64,000 nt of DNA, taken from positions 95,874,500-95,938,499 of the forward strand of contig NC_068937.1 of assembly GCF_016801865.2 (NCBI RefSeq), written 5' to 3'. The translations under genes and the position numbers were made by a program. The DNA comes from Culex pipiens pallens. Lineage: Eukaryota; Arthropoda; Insecta; Diptera; Culicidae. The notes beneath the pieces were generated by a model that searched no databases, had not been told where the DNA came from, and was given only the letters and a program-made list of their open reading frames with translations. Of this stretch, positions 34,604-45,259 are shown piece by piece; positions within the stretch are counted from its first letter, which is position 1, and each line of letters begins with the position of its first letter.

Positions 34604-35164
34604 TGTGTAAATAGATAAGTTTTATCTAATCTAATCTAATCAGACCCTAGCGCAGACAAGACAATCACAAAAAAGGTTGAACGTTGCAAAATACCCGGCT
34701 TGATTTTTCTTCAAGATATTTTTTTACAATTTTTGTCCACATCCGGAACCTACCAGGTACCGGGGACAACTAAACATATGATTGGAGATTGCTAATAGAG
34801 GATGGAAAATGTTGATGATTCTCTTTTTTTTTTTGCTGAGTGTAAGGGAAATTCTCCACGGTTCCTCATGTTTCGAGCTTCGCTTGGAGTTGGATAAAGA
34901 TTTGAAGGTGAACTGTCTTAGGACGCTTTAGGCGAGTGGTAACGGCCGTTTGCATTGTTGTTAAGATTTTTCGCGTTTTTTCGAACTCTTATTGGAAAGA
35001 TTTCAATTCTTCTCATCTTTTATATTAGAATTATATAAGTTGCCCAGGCTATTTGGTAATGTTAATTCATTTATAAATGCGTCTATCTTCGTCAAACACC
35101 TTCATTTTGATCTTCGAAGTTCTCAATCTGAACCCCAAAGACGCTTACTTTGGTAAAAAGGATT

Positions 35165-35770
35165 AATCCTTTAAACATTTAAGAGGCAGCATTTGTAGAT
35201 TTTTCTCGGTTTGTTCTAAAGGTCGTATCGAGGTGCTCCGATTTGGATGAAACTTTCAGCGTTTGTTTGTCTATACATGAGATGAACTTATGCCAAATAT
35301 GAGCCCTCTACGACAAAGGGAAGTGGGGTAAAACGGGCAAAAAACATGAAAAATCATAAAATTGCTCTCATTTGCGTAAAACTTGATCAATTTTAACTCT
35401 CTTACATGCATTCGATAAGTCTTTGAATACCTTCAAAATGTGCCATAGACATCCAGGATTGGTTTGACTTTTTCTCATAGCTTTTGTAAATTACTGTTAA
35501 AAATGGATTTTTTTAAAACCTTAATATCCTTTTGCAACAGCCTCCAACACCCATACTCCCATAGGTCAAAAGGTAGGTAATTTCATGGAGCCTACGAAAT
35601 TAACTTTTTGGCCAATCGCAGGTTTTCTCAAAGATTTACGATTTTACTATAACAATCTTTTTACAGCGTTAACTTTTGCCCTGTAGCCCAAGAAGACGGC
35701 ACTTTTTGGGCAAATTTTTTATATATTCGGATTCCTTGGGAAATTTCACGTAAGTTTGAAGTATTCGAGT
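35165..35770 (+). mobile_element. Single-arm relative of foldback FB-B
   Basis: Resembles about 20450-20990: GAGGTGCTCCGATTTGGATG, AAGTGGGGTAAAACGGGC, then the spacer-like text ATCCAGGATTGGTTTGACTT. Only one arm and the loop are present, so it is probably a deleted copy or a progenitor. Confidence 0.75.
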
Positions 35771-35779
35771 CGTAAATTT

Positions 35780-37980
35780 GATTTTAAAAAATCAAAACAA
35801 CACATTGGTGAAATGAAATTAATCGGAGAGTTATTGTGTGCTTAAAGCCCTTTCTTCATCATCGCTGGTTGGAAGGCAATTTGACGGTTGAGTTCGTTAG
35901 TTTTATCGCGTAAAATAATATTTTGTTTCATCAAGAACGTTGTGTGGTGCGCGAGTCTTTTTTTTGTGTTGAAAAGACCTTCCCATAGCTCCGTAGCTCG
36001 GAGGGCTCGACGTCGGTTGTTTGTGTGTTAAGCCCTCTACATAGCATCGTAGCTCGAGAGGCAACGAAAATCAATACCTCATCTAGCTAACAGAAAGAAG
36101 ATCGGAAGGCATTTGATGGTTGAGTTCGTAGCGTCTATTCCGTAACAAATTTATGAATTAAATGGTTATATAATTAAAAAATCAGAATACGCTATCATTG
36201 CAGCATTGCGTTTAACACCTCATTCTATAAATAAACATTATTTGGCTTTATCTTTCCACAGCCGGCTGTCTAAGATTAAACCATTTCATTTAAAATTTAA
36301 CAACAGTTAAACGGGAAATGTCTCGTCCGCAGCATCCGATTGTTTGCCTTGAGAATAATATATAAAACCTTTCAACAAACACTATGATTTTGGGTCGCAT
36401 CATCATCTTCTATGATGAATCCTGACCAAGCACCCTATCCTACTAACAAATTTTCAGGTTCTTGGCGCTTGTGGGTTGTAAGCACAGAGTAAATCAGCTG
36501 CCCTAGTAGCAACCTGCGCTAACTAACATTCCCGTCCCTTAAAATCGAGATCTACAAACTGACATGGCGGGCGCCGTTGGTGGCCAATGACTGTTACCTA
36601 TTCGCAACTGATCTAGTTTTAGCAAACATTGTGTTTTATCTTTTCGGCGCATTCATAGATGCTGTTGATAAGGGAAACACCACTAGATCGTCGAAGCCTA
36701 TGATCAGTAGTGCTGAAAGGATATTACGGTTCTGTTCAGCAACGGAGAGGCAACCATGGGTGGTCTCTCATTCTCATGCTCCATGCTCATGCTCAATACA
36801 ACACATTGGTGAAAAACTCGCTTTTAAAAGGGTCTCTATCACAATCGAACACAAATGCTATCGAGTTGAAAGTTGTTGAAAGTTGATAACACAAATGCTA
36901 TCGAGTTAAAAATGGTTGGTTCTCAGGGGTTTTTTCGCTTCTCGATTTATTGCCAAAAATTATAAACTTCGGCAACGGGCTAAACTTGCTACCTCTAGAG
37001 GGCCGTAATTTGTGGATGACGCCTTTTATGACCTCAACCTAGATAAATTTCGCATTAAAAGAGGCACTAAAATTAACAATCTTTGCAGAACAGAAAAAAA
37101 AATCCGCAAATTGTAGCGATAAATGATGACACCATTCGCCTCCATCTTTTGCACGGCCATGCTTTGAAACAAGCATTTTAACGTAGGTCTAATTAGTTCG
37201 AGCGCGTATGAGATAAGTAGTATATGCGATGCGCGATGCCCCTTCACTGATAGTGTGTGCGGCACTCACTAAGCTCAATTAGGCTTAGTACAAACAACGC
37301 TGAACGCTCCTCACGCACACGTGTTTACGTTCGCCGGCACTTCTAGCCATTTGCTCTGTGAATGTAATTGTGTTAAACCCAACTTCACCGCACGATTAGT
37401 CTGGACATAAGTCGCAGTTGCGTCCAGCTGTTGGTCAATGTTTTGTTTGCTTCCATTTGAACGTTTGAACGATTGTATGGGTGTTCAACAGCCGGACGGA
37501 CAGAACGCGATACACGAACGTCATCAACTTGATAGTCTGAGGCCCCCTCCGCAGCCTGAACGAAACGGAATTGTTTTCAAACTTGCTGATTCATTCATTA
37601 AACCCCTCTGCTGCCCAAATACTAACGAGTTTAAAACTGTTGGTTGGCGCTAATGGTCTCGAAATAGGTTTAGCATTTCTCCCATAGCCCTTTTGTTGAC
37701 AAACGTGGGCGATCACGTCGCATGGTGATTGCGGTAAAATATAGGCGTTTGCTTTAGTTCACTTGAACTGTTTATTCATGTTTCAATTAAATATTTTTTT
37801 CAATTTTAATTCAGTTTTATTGGTGAATGATCAAGATACGATAAGATCTTTTGCAGCACATTACAGAGTTTGAGAGTTCCTTTCAGCTGTGCGTTACATA
37901 GTAATCAAAATTAAAAAAAAATAAGAGAGACAATTGCAAGGAAAACGAGATAGAAATAGATAAAGCTAATAACTAGATCA
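35780..37980. other. Region without recognised genes
   Basis: 2.2 kb of low-complexity and single-copy-looking sequence. A short imperfect direct repeat (GGAAGGCA..TTGA..GGTTGAGTTCGT) occurs near 35870 and 36100, alongside TAGCTCG words. I see no supportable coding exon. Confidence 0.5.
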
Positions 37981-37987
37981 CAGTGTG

Positions 37988-38330
37988 TTATCCTTTGTAG
38001 ATGTGCTTAATCATTAGCTGCCTGTGGGCCAGGAATTGCTCTGCCTTGTTTCGACAGGTCCGAAACCGTGCCATCATCTCCCCCACGAATGCAAAAAACT
38101 CCAGCAGGGTAAAGAGATCTTCCCCGGTGACTTCTTGCTGGGCCGCATTGCCGCTACACGCTGGTAAACGATCGCCCCAAACCAGGAGCTAACGCTCATC
38201 GAGGTAGTTTTTCCGTGCCCTGCATCCACGATAGTTGCTGGTATGGTTAGCTCCACAGTTGGCGCACTTGATGCGCGCTTTGGTTTGCTCTGCCTTGTCT
38301 GAAGAATGCTCGTGTTTATTTTGAAATGTC
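37988..38330 (-). pseudogene. Fragment of a Jockey-clade non-LTR retrotransposon ORF1 (gag-like), C-terminal end
   Basis: Minus-strand translation gives a zinc-knuckle-like piece CANCGANHTSNYRGC, an in-frame TAG, then GEDLFTLLEFFAFVGEM and RFRTCRNKAEQFLAHR, ending at TAA (37990-37988). A CxxC..HxxxxxC knuckle followed by an acidic helical tail with a C-x(2)-KAEQ motif is typical of the end of ORF1 in Jockey-type insect elements. It is dead: it has an internal stop, and upstream sequence loses frame at a T-run (38329-38340). No reverse transcriptase follows. Confidence 0.6.
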
Positions 38331-38399
38331 TTTTTTTTTTAGAAAAAAGATATCTTTTTGTTAATAAAAGAAGGACCTCTCTTATATTTTATTCATTCT

Positions 38400-40570
38400 T
38401 AAACACGGAATATTATTTCGCTGCACACGTTATTTTTTTACGCCTGAGAACTACAAGTAAAACGGTTATTTTTTAATAAAATAGTATGCACGAAATGTTT
38501 ACTTACCATGTATGTTATACTTTTATACTTCTCTTGAACCTTGGCGGTTTGAAACCTTTTCTTTTTTTTACTTATAATAAGTTTTATTTTAATGATGTCG
38601 TTGTGTGAGTTTTGATATCTTTGCGTTGTTATGTTGTTCTGTTTTATGATTTTTTGTATTGAAACATTTGATAGCCTCGATAGGCTCTATTCTATCTCCT
38701 ATACATCAAAGAACGTAAATTGAAGTAAAACAAATAAGAAAAAAAAACAACATTACCTAATACTCCTGTAGATGTTTTTGACCACAAACTCGCACTCTTA
38801 CTCGTGAAATATCTTGTTGCAGAACTTCTGCAGAGGATGCAGGAATTATGCAATTTTTCAAATAGTGGAACAGGCTAGAGCGTCCAAATTCTCATCTTGG
38901 GAATTTTTGGGATCTCCCGCCGAAAAACAAATCCCGTTTCCGGGAAATCTGCCCAAAAAGATCCCGACAAGTTTGCAACTTAAAATGTAACTAAAATTTG
39001 TACATCCCATTTTATTTAACACATTCTGCCATCTGAAAGTACATTAAATTTGCCACAAGAATAAATATATATATATATATATTTATTCAAATTTAAGATT
39101 TGACAAAAACAAAAATTTTAGCGAAAAAAAAACTTCTTGCGATAATAAACATCGAAAATTTTCAAAAGTTCAATAGATTTTTAAATCAACCCAAACATGC
39201 TAAAATGATTCTAAACGCAGGGAAATGCATTTTAATTTGAATTCAGCTGATTGCACTTAAATTTCCATTAAAATTTTGAATTTTTTGGGCCAACTTTAAA
39301 GGAGGGAGGGGAGACAAAAACTTTAAACAAACTTTGTAAAATTTGTACCAGCCTAATCAATGCAAGCATTGAAGACTGAGTTTAGTACCCTTTATATTTT
39401 CCTAATAATATGAATCAAACATGTCGTTCGATGATTAATTAAAATCATGTTGCAATCCATAGTTTACCGCTGAAGTTTGACAAAAAGGCATTCGAGATCG
39501 TGCCTAAAACGACTTAAGGCACTGAAAGGTATAAAACCCGATCGGCCATTTGGCCAAATCTTGTTTGAGAATGTATCAATCAAAAAATAGTTTTCTTTGT
39601 GTAAATTTCATTGGACACTCCAGATTATCCAGCATCATTCAAACACGACCATTTAATAGGCTTAAAATGGGTATATTTCCCCTTCTACTTTTCCATTGTA
39701 GATGATCAAATTCCTTTCCATGGATTCAAATTCCTAAGCCTAGATAGGCCATTACAAGTATTGCCTAGCTTTGTGGTCCTAGCTGTCAGAATAGAGTACC
39801 GGGTTCGAGTGGTGGAAATGTCAGTTCTTCCGTAGGAAATACATTGTAGAAAAAAGCAAAATCTGCTTGAATGGTTTTCCATTTTCAGGTTTTGATCTCC
39901 AGCTAACCTTTCTTAAACATGCATGCGCACTTCACACGATCTTCCAGATTGTCAAAGTCGTGCCAATTTCGTCGTAATCGTCAATCCTGTATTGATTACC
40001 GCGCCAAAATCCAACTGTTTTTTTAATTGTCTTTGTGTACCCAGAACGGGTTTGTTTTTTTTTCGTCGCAATCGCAAATTTCTTCCACGATATCGGCATT
40101 CGGCCGGCCCCGGCCTTAAGCCGTATCGCAACTGTGAGCATGACTTGCAAAAACCTTCCCACACACACCTCTGTCCCCGCCGCACGCTCCTTCTCCTCTA
40201 CACCTCAAGCGCGTCGGCAGTTTCTCTCCGCGTCTTTCTTCCGTCTGTTTAGCTACACCTTCATCGGCTGTTGTTGTTGTTGTTGGTTGATGACTACGCC
40301 GTGACGAAGCCATCCCGTAATCCACTTCTGCACTACAACGATCGATCATCGTGCTGATCTTTCTCTCCCTTTCTGATCTCATGCTCTCTACCTGGTGGTC
40401 AATCAACGGTACGTGGTCCCCGTCACATGGTCCTTTTTCTCGGGTGTACGTGACCACATCAGGGTCGTTTCAGCGAAATCTCGATCATTCGCCAGCGGTT
40501 TACAACTCTGGATGACTTTGGGGTTCTTCTGCTCTGCTACCTTCACTGGAACCCCGCGAAGAAACTGAAA
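38400..40570. other. Region without recognised genes
   Basis: AT-rich, including a short (TA)n run at 39066-39082. The 40090-40560 portion is less AT-rich, with overlapping frames on both strands that look like chance products. Nothing is supportable as a gene. Confidence 0.45.
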
Positions 40571-40575
40571 CTCAG

Positions 40576-40576
<1 letters not shown>

Positions 40577-40616
<40 letters not shown>
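40577..40616 (+). repeat. (AG)n microsatellite
   Basis: About 19 consecutive AG dinucleotides followed by a G run. Confidence 0.95.
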
Positions 40617-40621
<5 letters not shown>

Positions 40622-40759
40622 CAGGAACATTAGTTTTCACCAACCACCGGAACGATTCGGCGCAAAAATCTCTACGCGCGTTGCCAACCTACCGGTACAA
40701 AGTACACAACCAAACTGTAACAACATCGTTGTTGTCAGCATGAGTCGATACTTTTCGGT

Positions 40760-41060
40760 TCCTTTCAAACACCTTCCCAACTGCTGCTGCGGTATCCAAC
40801 CAAGGAGGCAGCGGTGGCGACGCCGACGACGTCATCGATTAGAGCGTTTCTTCTCTTGTGACCTGAGGAGCTAGCGAGCGCCGCTTGCTTGGATCTACTC
40901 AATTCTGCCGTCTTGGAGCTTGGAGCTATGCATTAGGCGCGTCACATCGCGTGACTATAGTGTGCGTGCCAGTCGGCGCGCGATCTTCTATTGCAAACGC
41001 GCGTCCGAGACGCAGAAAGTTTTATGACGTCAGTCAAAGTCACATAGCCGGCGCAGCGTC
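40760..41060. promoter_or_regulatory. GC/CpG-rich island with CRE-like sites
   Basis: An isolated CpG-rich stretch with ACGTCAT at about 40828 and a full palindromic TGACGTCA near 41024-41031. It could be an enhancer or unannotated promoter. Orientation and target are unknown. Confidence 0.25.
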
Positions 41061-41182
41061 TTGATCCATAGATAAGCGGATGTGTTGGTATCAAACCGAT
41101 GTAGAAATGAAAAATTTGTCGGACCGATTCTTCAAAAATTCATATCACGGAAAATGTTCCCTTTAACATCAACCAATTTTTG

Positions 41183-41650
41183 CCTTCCTCACCTCAATGA
41201 GGAAAGGCTATAAAATCACTCGAAAAACGAACTTCTTATTTGACCTCCTAGACCCAGCTTCATGTATACATATCGACTCAGAATCAAATTCTGAGCAAAT
41301 GTCTGTGCGGGTGGTTGGATGTTGATCAAAATAATTGCACTCAATTATCTCGGAACTGGCTGAACCGATTTTGTCCATTTTGGCATCATTAGATCCGTCT
41401 TGGGGCCCCCTAAGTCACTATCTATAAACGGTGATGTTTAGTTATCCCGTACAAGCTAAACGTCTGAATGGAAGAATCGAAAAATCTTTAAAAAACGATT
41501 TTGCCTAAAGTCCGGAAGATTGTAAAAAGGGTGGTTTTTGTAGGAAAACCCGTCATGCTATACATTTTTAGAAAGGTATTGAAAAGACCTGTCCAATGAT
41601 TCCAAGACATTGAAGATCTGATAACCGTATCAAATGTTATAATCACTTAA
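41183..41650 (+). repeat. Dispersed repeat with TGCCTTCCTCAC..GAGGAAAGGCTATAAAAT end
   Basis: The first 60 bp recurs inverted at 49175-49217 and partly at 50552-50590. The body includes TTATCTCGGAACTGGCTGAAC text typical of multicopy mosquito elements. Class unknown. Confidence 0.6.
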
Positions 41651-41667
41651 GTGTTATTATTTTTTAC

Positions 41668-41955
41668 AGCGATAAAGCTTATTTTTCTGAATACAATGAC
41701 CCTTTGTACGACCATAAAGAGTTTAAAATGGATTTTTAAATCAATTTTGAAAAATTAACCTCGCGGTCCTTCTTGACAGAAAAGCTCCTACATGACAGCT
41801 CGTTCCAAGGGGACTATAGTTGATCCATCGAAAAAACGTTGTCTTGTAAAAAAAAATTGCATTAAAATGAAAAAAGTGATCAGAAATGGTTTTTAATCGT
41901 GTTTTTTACGTTGTACATAAAAATTGACATAGGGCTTTAGTACCCAATTGCTACA
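41668..41955 (+). repeat. Dispersed repeat family, copy 2 of 4
   Basis: Same landmarks as 2269-2608, plus orientation. Confidence 0.7.
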
Positions 41956-42159
41956 GATCCAGCTGAGGCAGCTTTATGGAATTAGCCTCGTTATCCTAAG
42001 CTTTCTTCATATTATGGCTTTATGGCAGAAACGTAAGTAACGCTTTTCTTAGCATTTTGTTTGCATGTATTCAGGCGCAACTGAATACAAGCAGAAAGCT
42101 TTTTCAATTGCTTTTAGCTGGATTTTAGGAGGAAGGCACCAATCACTGAGGTGGTTTAA

Positions 42160-42446
42160 ATGTGTACTCACATTATACCACATCCGCAGCCGCAGCCGCA
42201 TCCGTATAAAATTTGACAGTACGGATGCACAGTGCGGACGCGATTTCACCATTGCATTTTAAATGTTCCCATTCACACTGTTCCGCATCCGCATGTGGAT
42301 CCGTACTGCAGATACGGATGCGGAACAGTGTGAATGGCTGCATATGAAATGCATTGGTGAAATCGCGTCCGCACTGTGCATCCGTACTGTCAAATTTTAT
42401 ACGGATGCGGCTGCGGCTGCGGATGCGGTATAATGTGAATACACCT
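42160..42446. mobile_element. TTAA-flanked palindromic MITE, copy 1
   Basis: A near-perfect 287-bp palindrome between TTAA at 42156-42159 and TTAA at 42447-42450. Arms contain GCAGCCGCAGCCGCATCCG and its complement, and the centre is around GTGGATCC..GTACTGCAG. TTAA duplication and inverted ends suggest piggyBac-type mobilisation. Confidence 0.85.
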
Positions 42447-42450
42447 TTAA

Positions 42451-42736
42451 GGTGTATTCACATTATACGGCATCCGCAGCCGCAGCCGCATCCGCACAAA
42501 ATTTGACAGTACGGACGCACGGTGCGGAAGCGATTCCTCCAATGCATTTTAAATGTTCCCATTCACACTGTTCCGCATCCGTATCCGCAGTACGGATCCG
42601 TACACGGATGCGGAACAGTGTGAATGGGAACATTTGAAATGCATTGGAGGAATCGCTTCCGCACTGTGCGTCCGTACTGTCAAATTTTGTGCGGATGCGG
42701 CTGCGGCTGCGGATGCGGTATAATGTGAATACACCT
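42451..42736. mobile_element. TTAA-flanked palindromic MITE, copy 2
   Basis: A second palindrome of the same family, sharing the TTAA at 42447-42450 with copy 1 and ending at TTAA 42737-42740. Ends GGTGTATTCACATTATA and TATAATGTGAATACACC. It differs from copy 1 in the central 40 bp. Confidence 0.88.
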
Positions 42737-42905
42737 TTAAGGAACGTTTTTTTTTTGTGTGAATTAGTGCGGTTATTTTTACGTACATATTGCATGCAAT
42801 TTTCGACTTGTAAGGAGCAGCAGACGAACCGTCCTGACTAAACAAAATGGCTCGAGACTTGCTTAAGAACACTCGCCAAACTGGCTTTCTTTTTTATGTT
42901 TCCTA

Positions 42906-43228
42906 AGTAAGTAAGTAAATCTTTCCCTGTTCCTGAGGGGAACACCCGTGAAGAGTATCGGGGCCGGCATTTACAAAGCGGATTCAGTGGCAGTTTCATG
43001 ATCAACTTAATGTTAACATGTTAAGGTTAATGTTAACATTCCATAGGTCGCCTCCCTAAGGTTTCGTGATAAGGTCCAGTTTGTGACGATACACTACCTT
43101 CCCTTTACTAAGCAATCGAATCCAGAAGGGAAAAGATCACCAGTTGTGTTGGTCCGAGCCGGGATTTGAACCCCGATCTACCGCTTACGAGGCGGAAGCG
43201 TTACCACTGGGCTACGTGGCTCGGTCTC
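42906..43228 (-). mobile_element. tRNA-derived SINE with AGTA tail and 11-bp target duplication
   Basis: TATGTTTCCTA occurs at 42895-42905 and 43229-43239. On the minus strand the head (43225-43152) is tRNA-like, with A-box TAGCCCAGTGGTAACGC, anticodon loop CTCGTAA (CGT, Thr-like) and B-box GGGGTTCAAATCCC. The body is unrelated and the 3' end is a TTAC repeat. 323 bp. Confidence 0.88.
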
Positions 43229-43323
43229 TATGTTTCCTACCTACTCTCTTTTTACGCGCCAAAACTAAACACTCGCATAGCTGTCGGTCATCTATTTTGA
43301 CGAAGAACTTCGTCTTAGGGCTC

Positions 43324-43526
43324 TATCCAGATTTTTAATCGAAGATGGCGTTACGAATAGTGCACGCCCGAAATGTCAAAATCGCGCAGTGGTACCAACA
43401 TTACAAAAAAAAGAGGGCCATGGCATGACAAACACCCTTTTTTTTCTAATGTTGGTACCACTGCGCGATTTTGACATTTCGGGCGTGCACTATTCGTAAC
43501 GCCATTTTCGCTTAAAAATCTGGATA
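43324..43526. mobile_element. Small foldback element
   Basis: TATCCAGATTTTTAA..GGCGTTACGAATAGTGC at the left is mirrored at the right, giving arms of about 80 bp (43324-43403 and 43448-43526) around a 44-bp loop. The strong palindrome can form a hairpin. Confidence 0.85.
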
Positions 43527-43959
43527 CAGGGTAGCAATCCAAAATTTCGCGAAGCGAAATGAAACGCCGTGTTTCACCTTCCTCTCTCGGAAAATTTGGT
43601 GCACGCTGGTTGGTTGAACAAACGTTTCCCAATCAGTCAATCGAGAGACGTCAGATTGATGTATCTAAAATCAGCCCCACTCCACCTCATAATTTCCGGA
43701 TCGTCGACGGGGCAAAAAGCGAATAAGGAGGTATAGGAGAATGGGTGCATAGAGGCGGGGCATACGTCCCCGATCTAAATCAACAAAACGCGGCTCGGTC
43801 AGTCCCGAAAATTCATCCTGCTGCTGGACGTCGACGAGAACACATCAGGATCAGATGGCCTGGTGGCCCGGTAGCAGATGGCCTGGAGGTCCGGGAGCAG
43901 ATGTCCTGGAGGCATGGACAAGCCAAGACATGCCAGCCGGCATGAGCGGGAGTTGATCA

Positions 43960-44345
43960 TTGGAACTGGCCACCACCTGGAGTGGCCGGAGGCCCCGGGA
44001 GTGTTCCGATAAGGGGACATTTGCGGAACCATAAGAGTTGGGGCAATATGGGTCTCAAACTTTAAAGTTTTTTATACTGGACATTAAATGTTGAATTTGG
44101 AAGTTTTCACAATCTGGAGTGGCCGGTGCCTTTAGAAGAGGTCCGATGAGAAGGAAATTTACCAAAACAACTGATTTTTTGGCGATATGAGTAATCAATC
44201 GGTTATTTTTGGCAGGAGGTAATAAATCAATAACTGTGATGCAAACTATTGCCGCGAAGAAAATCGGTTATAGAAAATTTAGAAGTGGTCACAAACTGGA
44301 ATTGCCGGAGCCTTCAGGTTACGATTTTTGGCAATATGAGTATTT
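43960..44345 (+). repeat. Second block of the degenerate GGTTCGGNAAATGTCC repeat family
   Basis: Shares GGCCACCACCTGGAGTGGCC-type, CATTTGCGGAACC and TCAAACTTTAAAGTTTTT-type text with 25880-26245. About four drifting units. Non-coding. Confidence 0.5.
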
Positions 44346-44624
44346 AATCGCTGGGGGTAATGAATCGATTATTGCGAAATAATTGAAATTGAGAATAACT
44401 CTTGCGTAATCAATTTGAGCCCTGAAAAGGGCTATTTAATGTTAGCTGTTGACATTTTCTTTGCTGTCACCGATGGCTGGCAACAGCCTTGCCAAAACAT
44501 CCCCGGGTTCACCCGAAAATCTTGCCATTACGATTAGCTGAAGAAGTGTTTGAGCAGACATAAATAGATCTTAAGAAATAACTCTTTCGTGATTGATTTT
44601 GTTGCCAAGAAACGCAAATATTAA

Positions 44625-45246
44625 CACTCAAACGTTCGGGTAGTCTTTTGACCCCTATTTTTTTTTCTTAAAAATCTCATAACTTTTGGTAGAATTTACC
44701 AATATTCCGGATTCCGTTGGGATACCTCGGCCCACCTAAATGGGTTTTTGGTCAATATAACAAAAACTTATACACATAAAAATACCGGAAATGATTCAAA
44801 ACTTCATCCTGCATAGATTTAGACATACTCAAGACCTTCGGGCACTGGAACAGGTTCTAACCGGAAACGGTTCACTGAACTGATGTCGATTAGTGCCCAA
44901 CTGGAACCGGGTCCGTTGCCCCGTAGGACTTAACCATGTCAATTATTCTTGCAGGATAATGTATTAGAATGATGCCTTGAAGTTTTACATCATTTCCGAT
45001 ATTTTTATGTCGATAAGTTTTTGTTATATTGACCAAAAACCCATATAGGTGGGCCGAGGTACCCCAGCAGAATCCGGAATATCTCCGATGAAAGTGGACC
45101 ATATTTGTCCTCCATATGACAGTGAAAAATATAGACAAATCTGTATCTTTTGCAACCGGAAGCATCCAAATTGGTCAATTCTATCAAAAGTTATGAGATT
45201 TCTAAGAAAAAAATAGGGGTCAAATGACTACCCGAGCGTTTGAGTG
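44625..45246. mobile_element. TTAA-flanked foldback element
   Basis: TTAACACTCAAACG (44621) and CGTTTGAGTGTTAA (to 45250) are the ends. Arms also share GGGTAGTC..TGACCCCTATTTTT and GGTGGGCCGAGGTA with their complements, around a less similar centre near 44930. 622 bp between TTAA copies. Confidence 0.82.
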
Positions 45247-45259
45247 TTAATAACTATAA

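Noticed and set aside
40090..40460. Minus-strand 113-residue frame with a Thr run
   Set aside because: Low complexity (ACA/ACC run), no recognisable domain, and the opposite strand is equally open.
43152..43225. tRNA-Thr gene
   Set aside because: It is the head of a SINE with its own 11-bp target duplication and a tandem tail.
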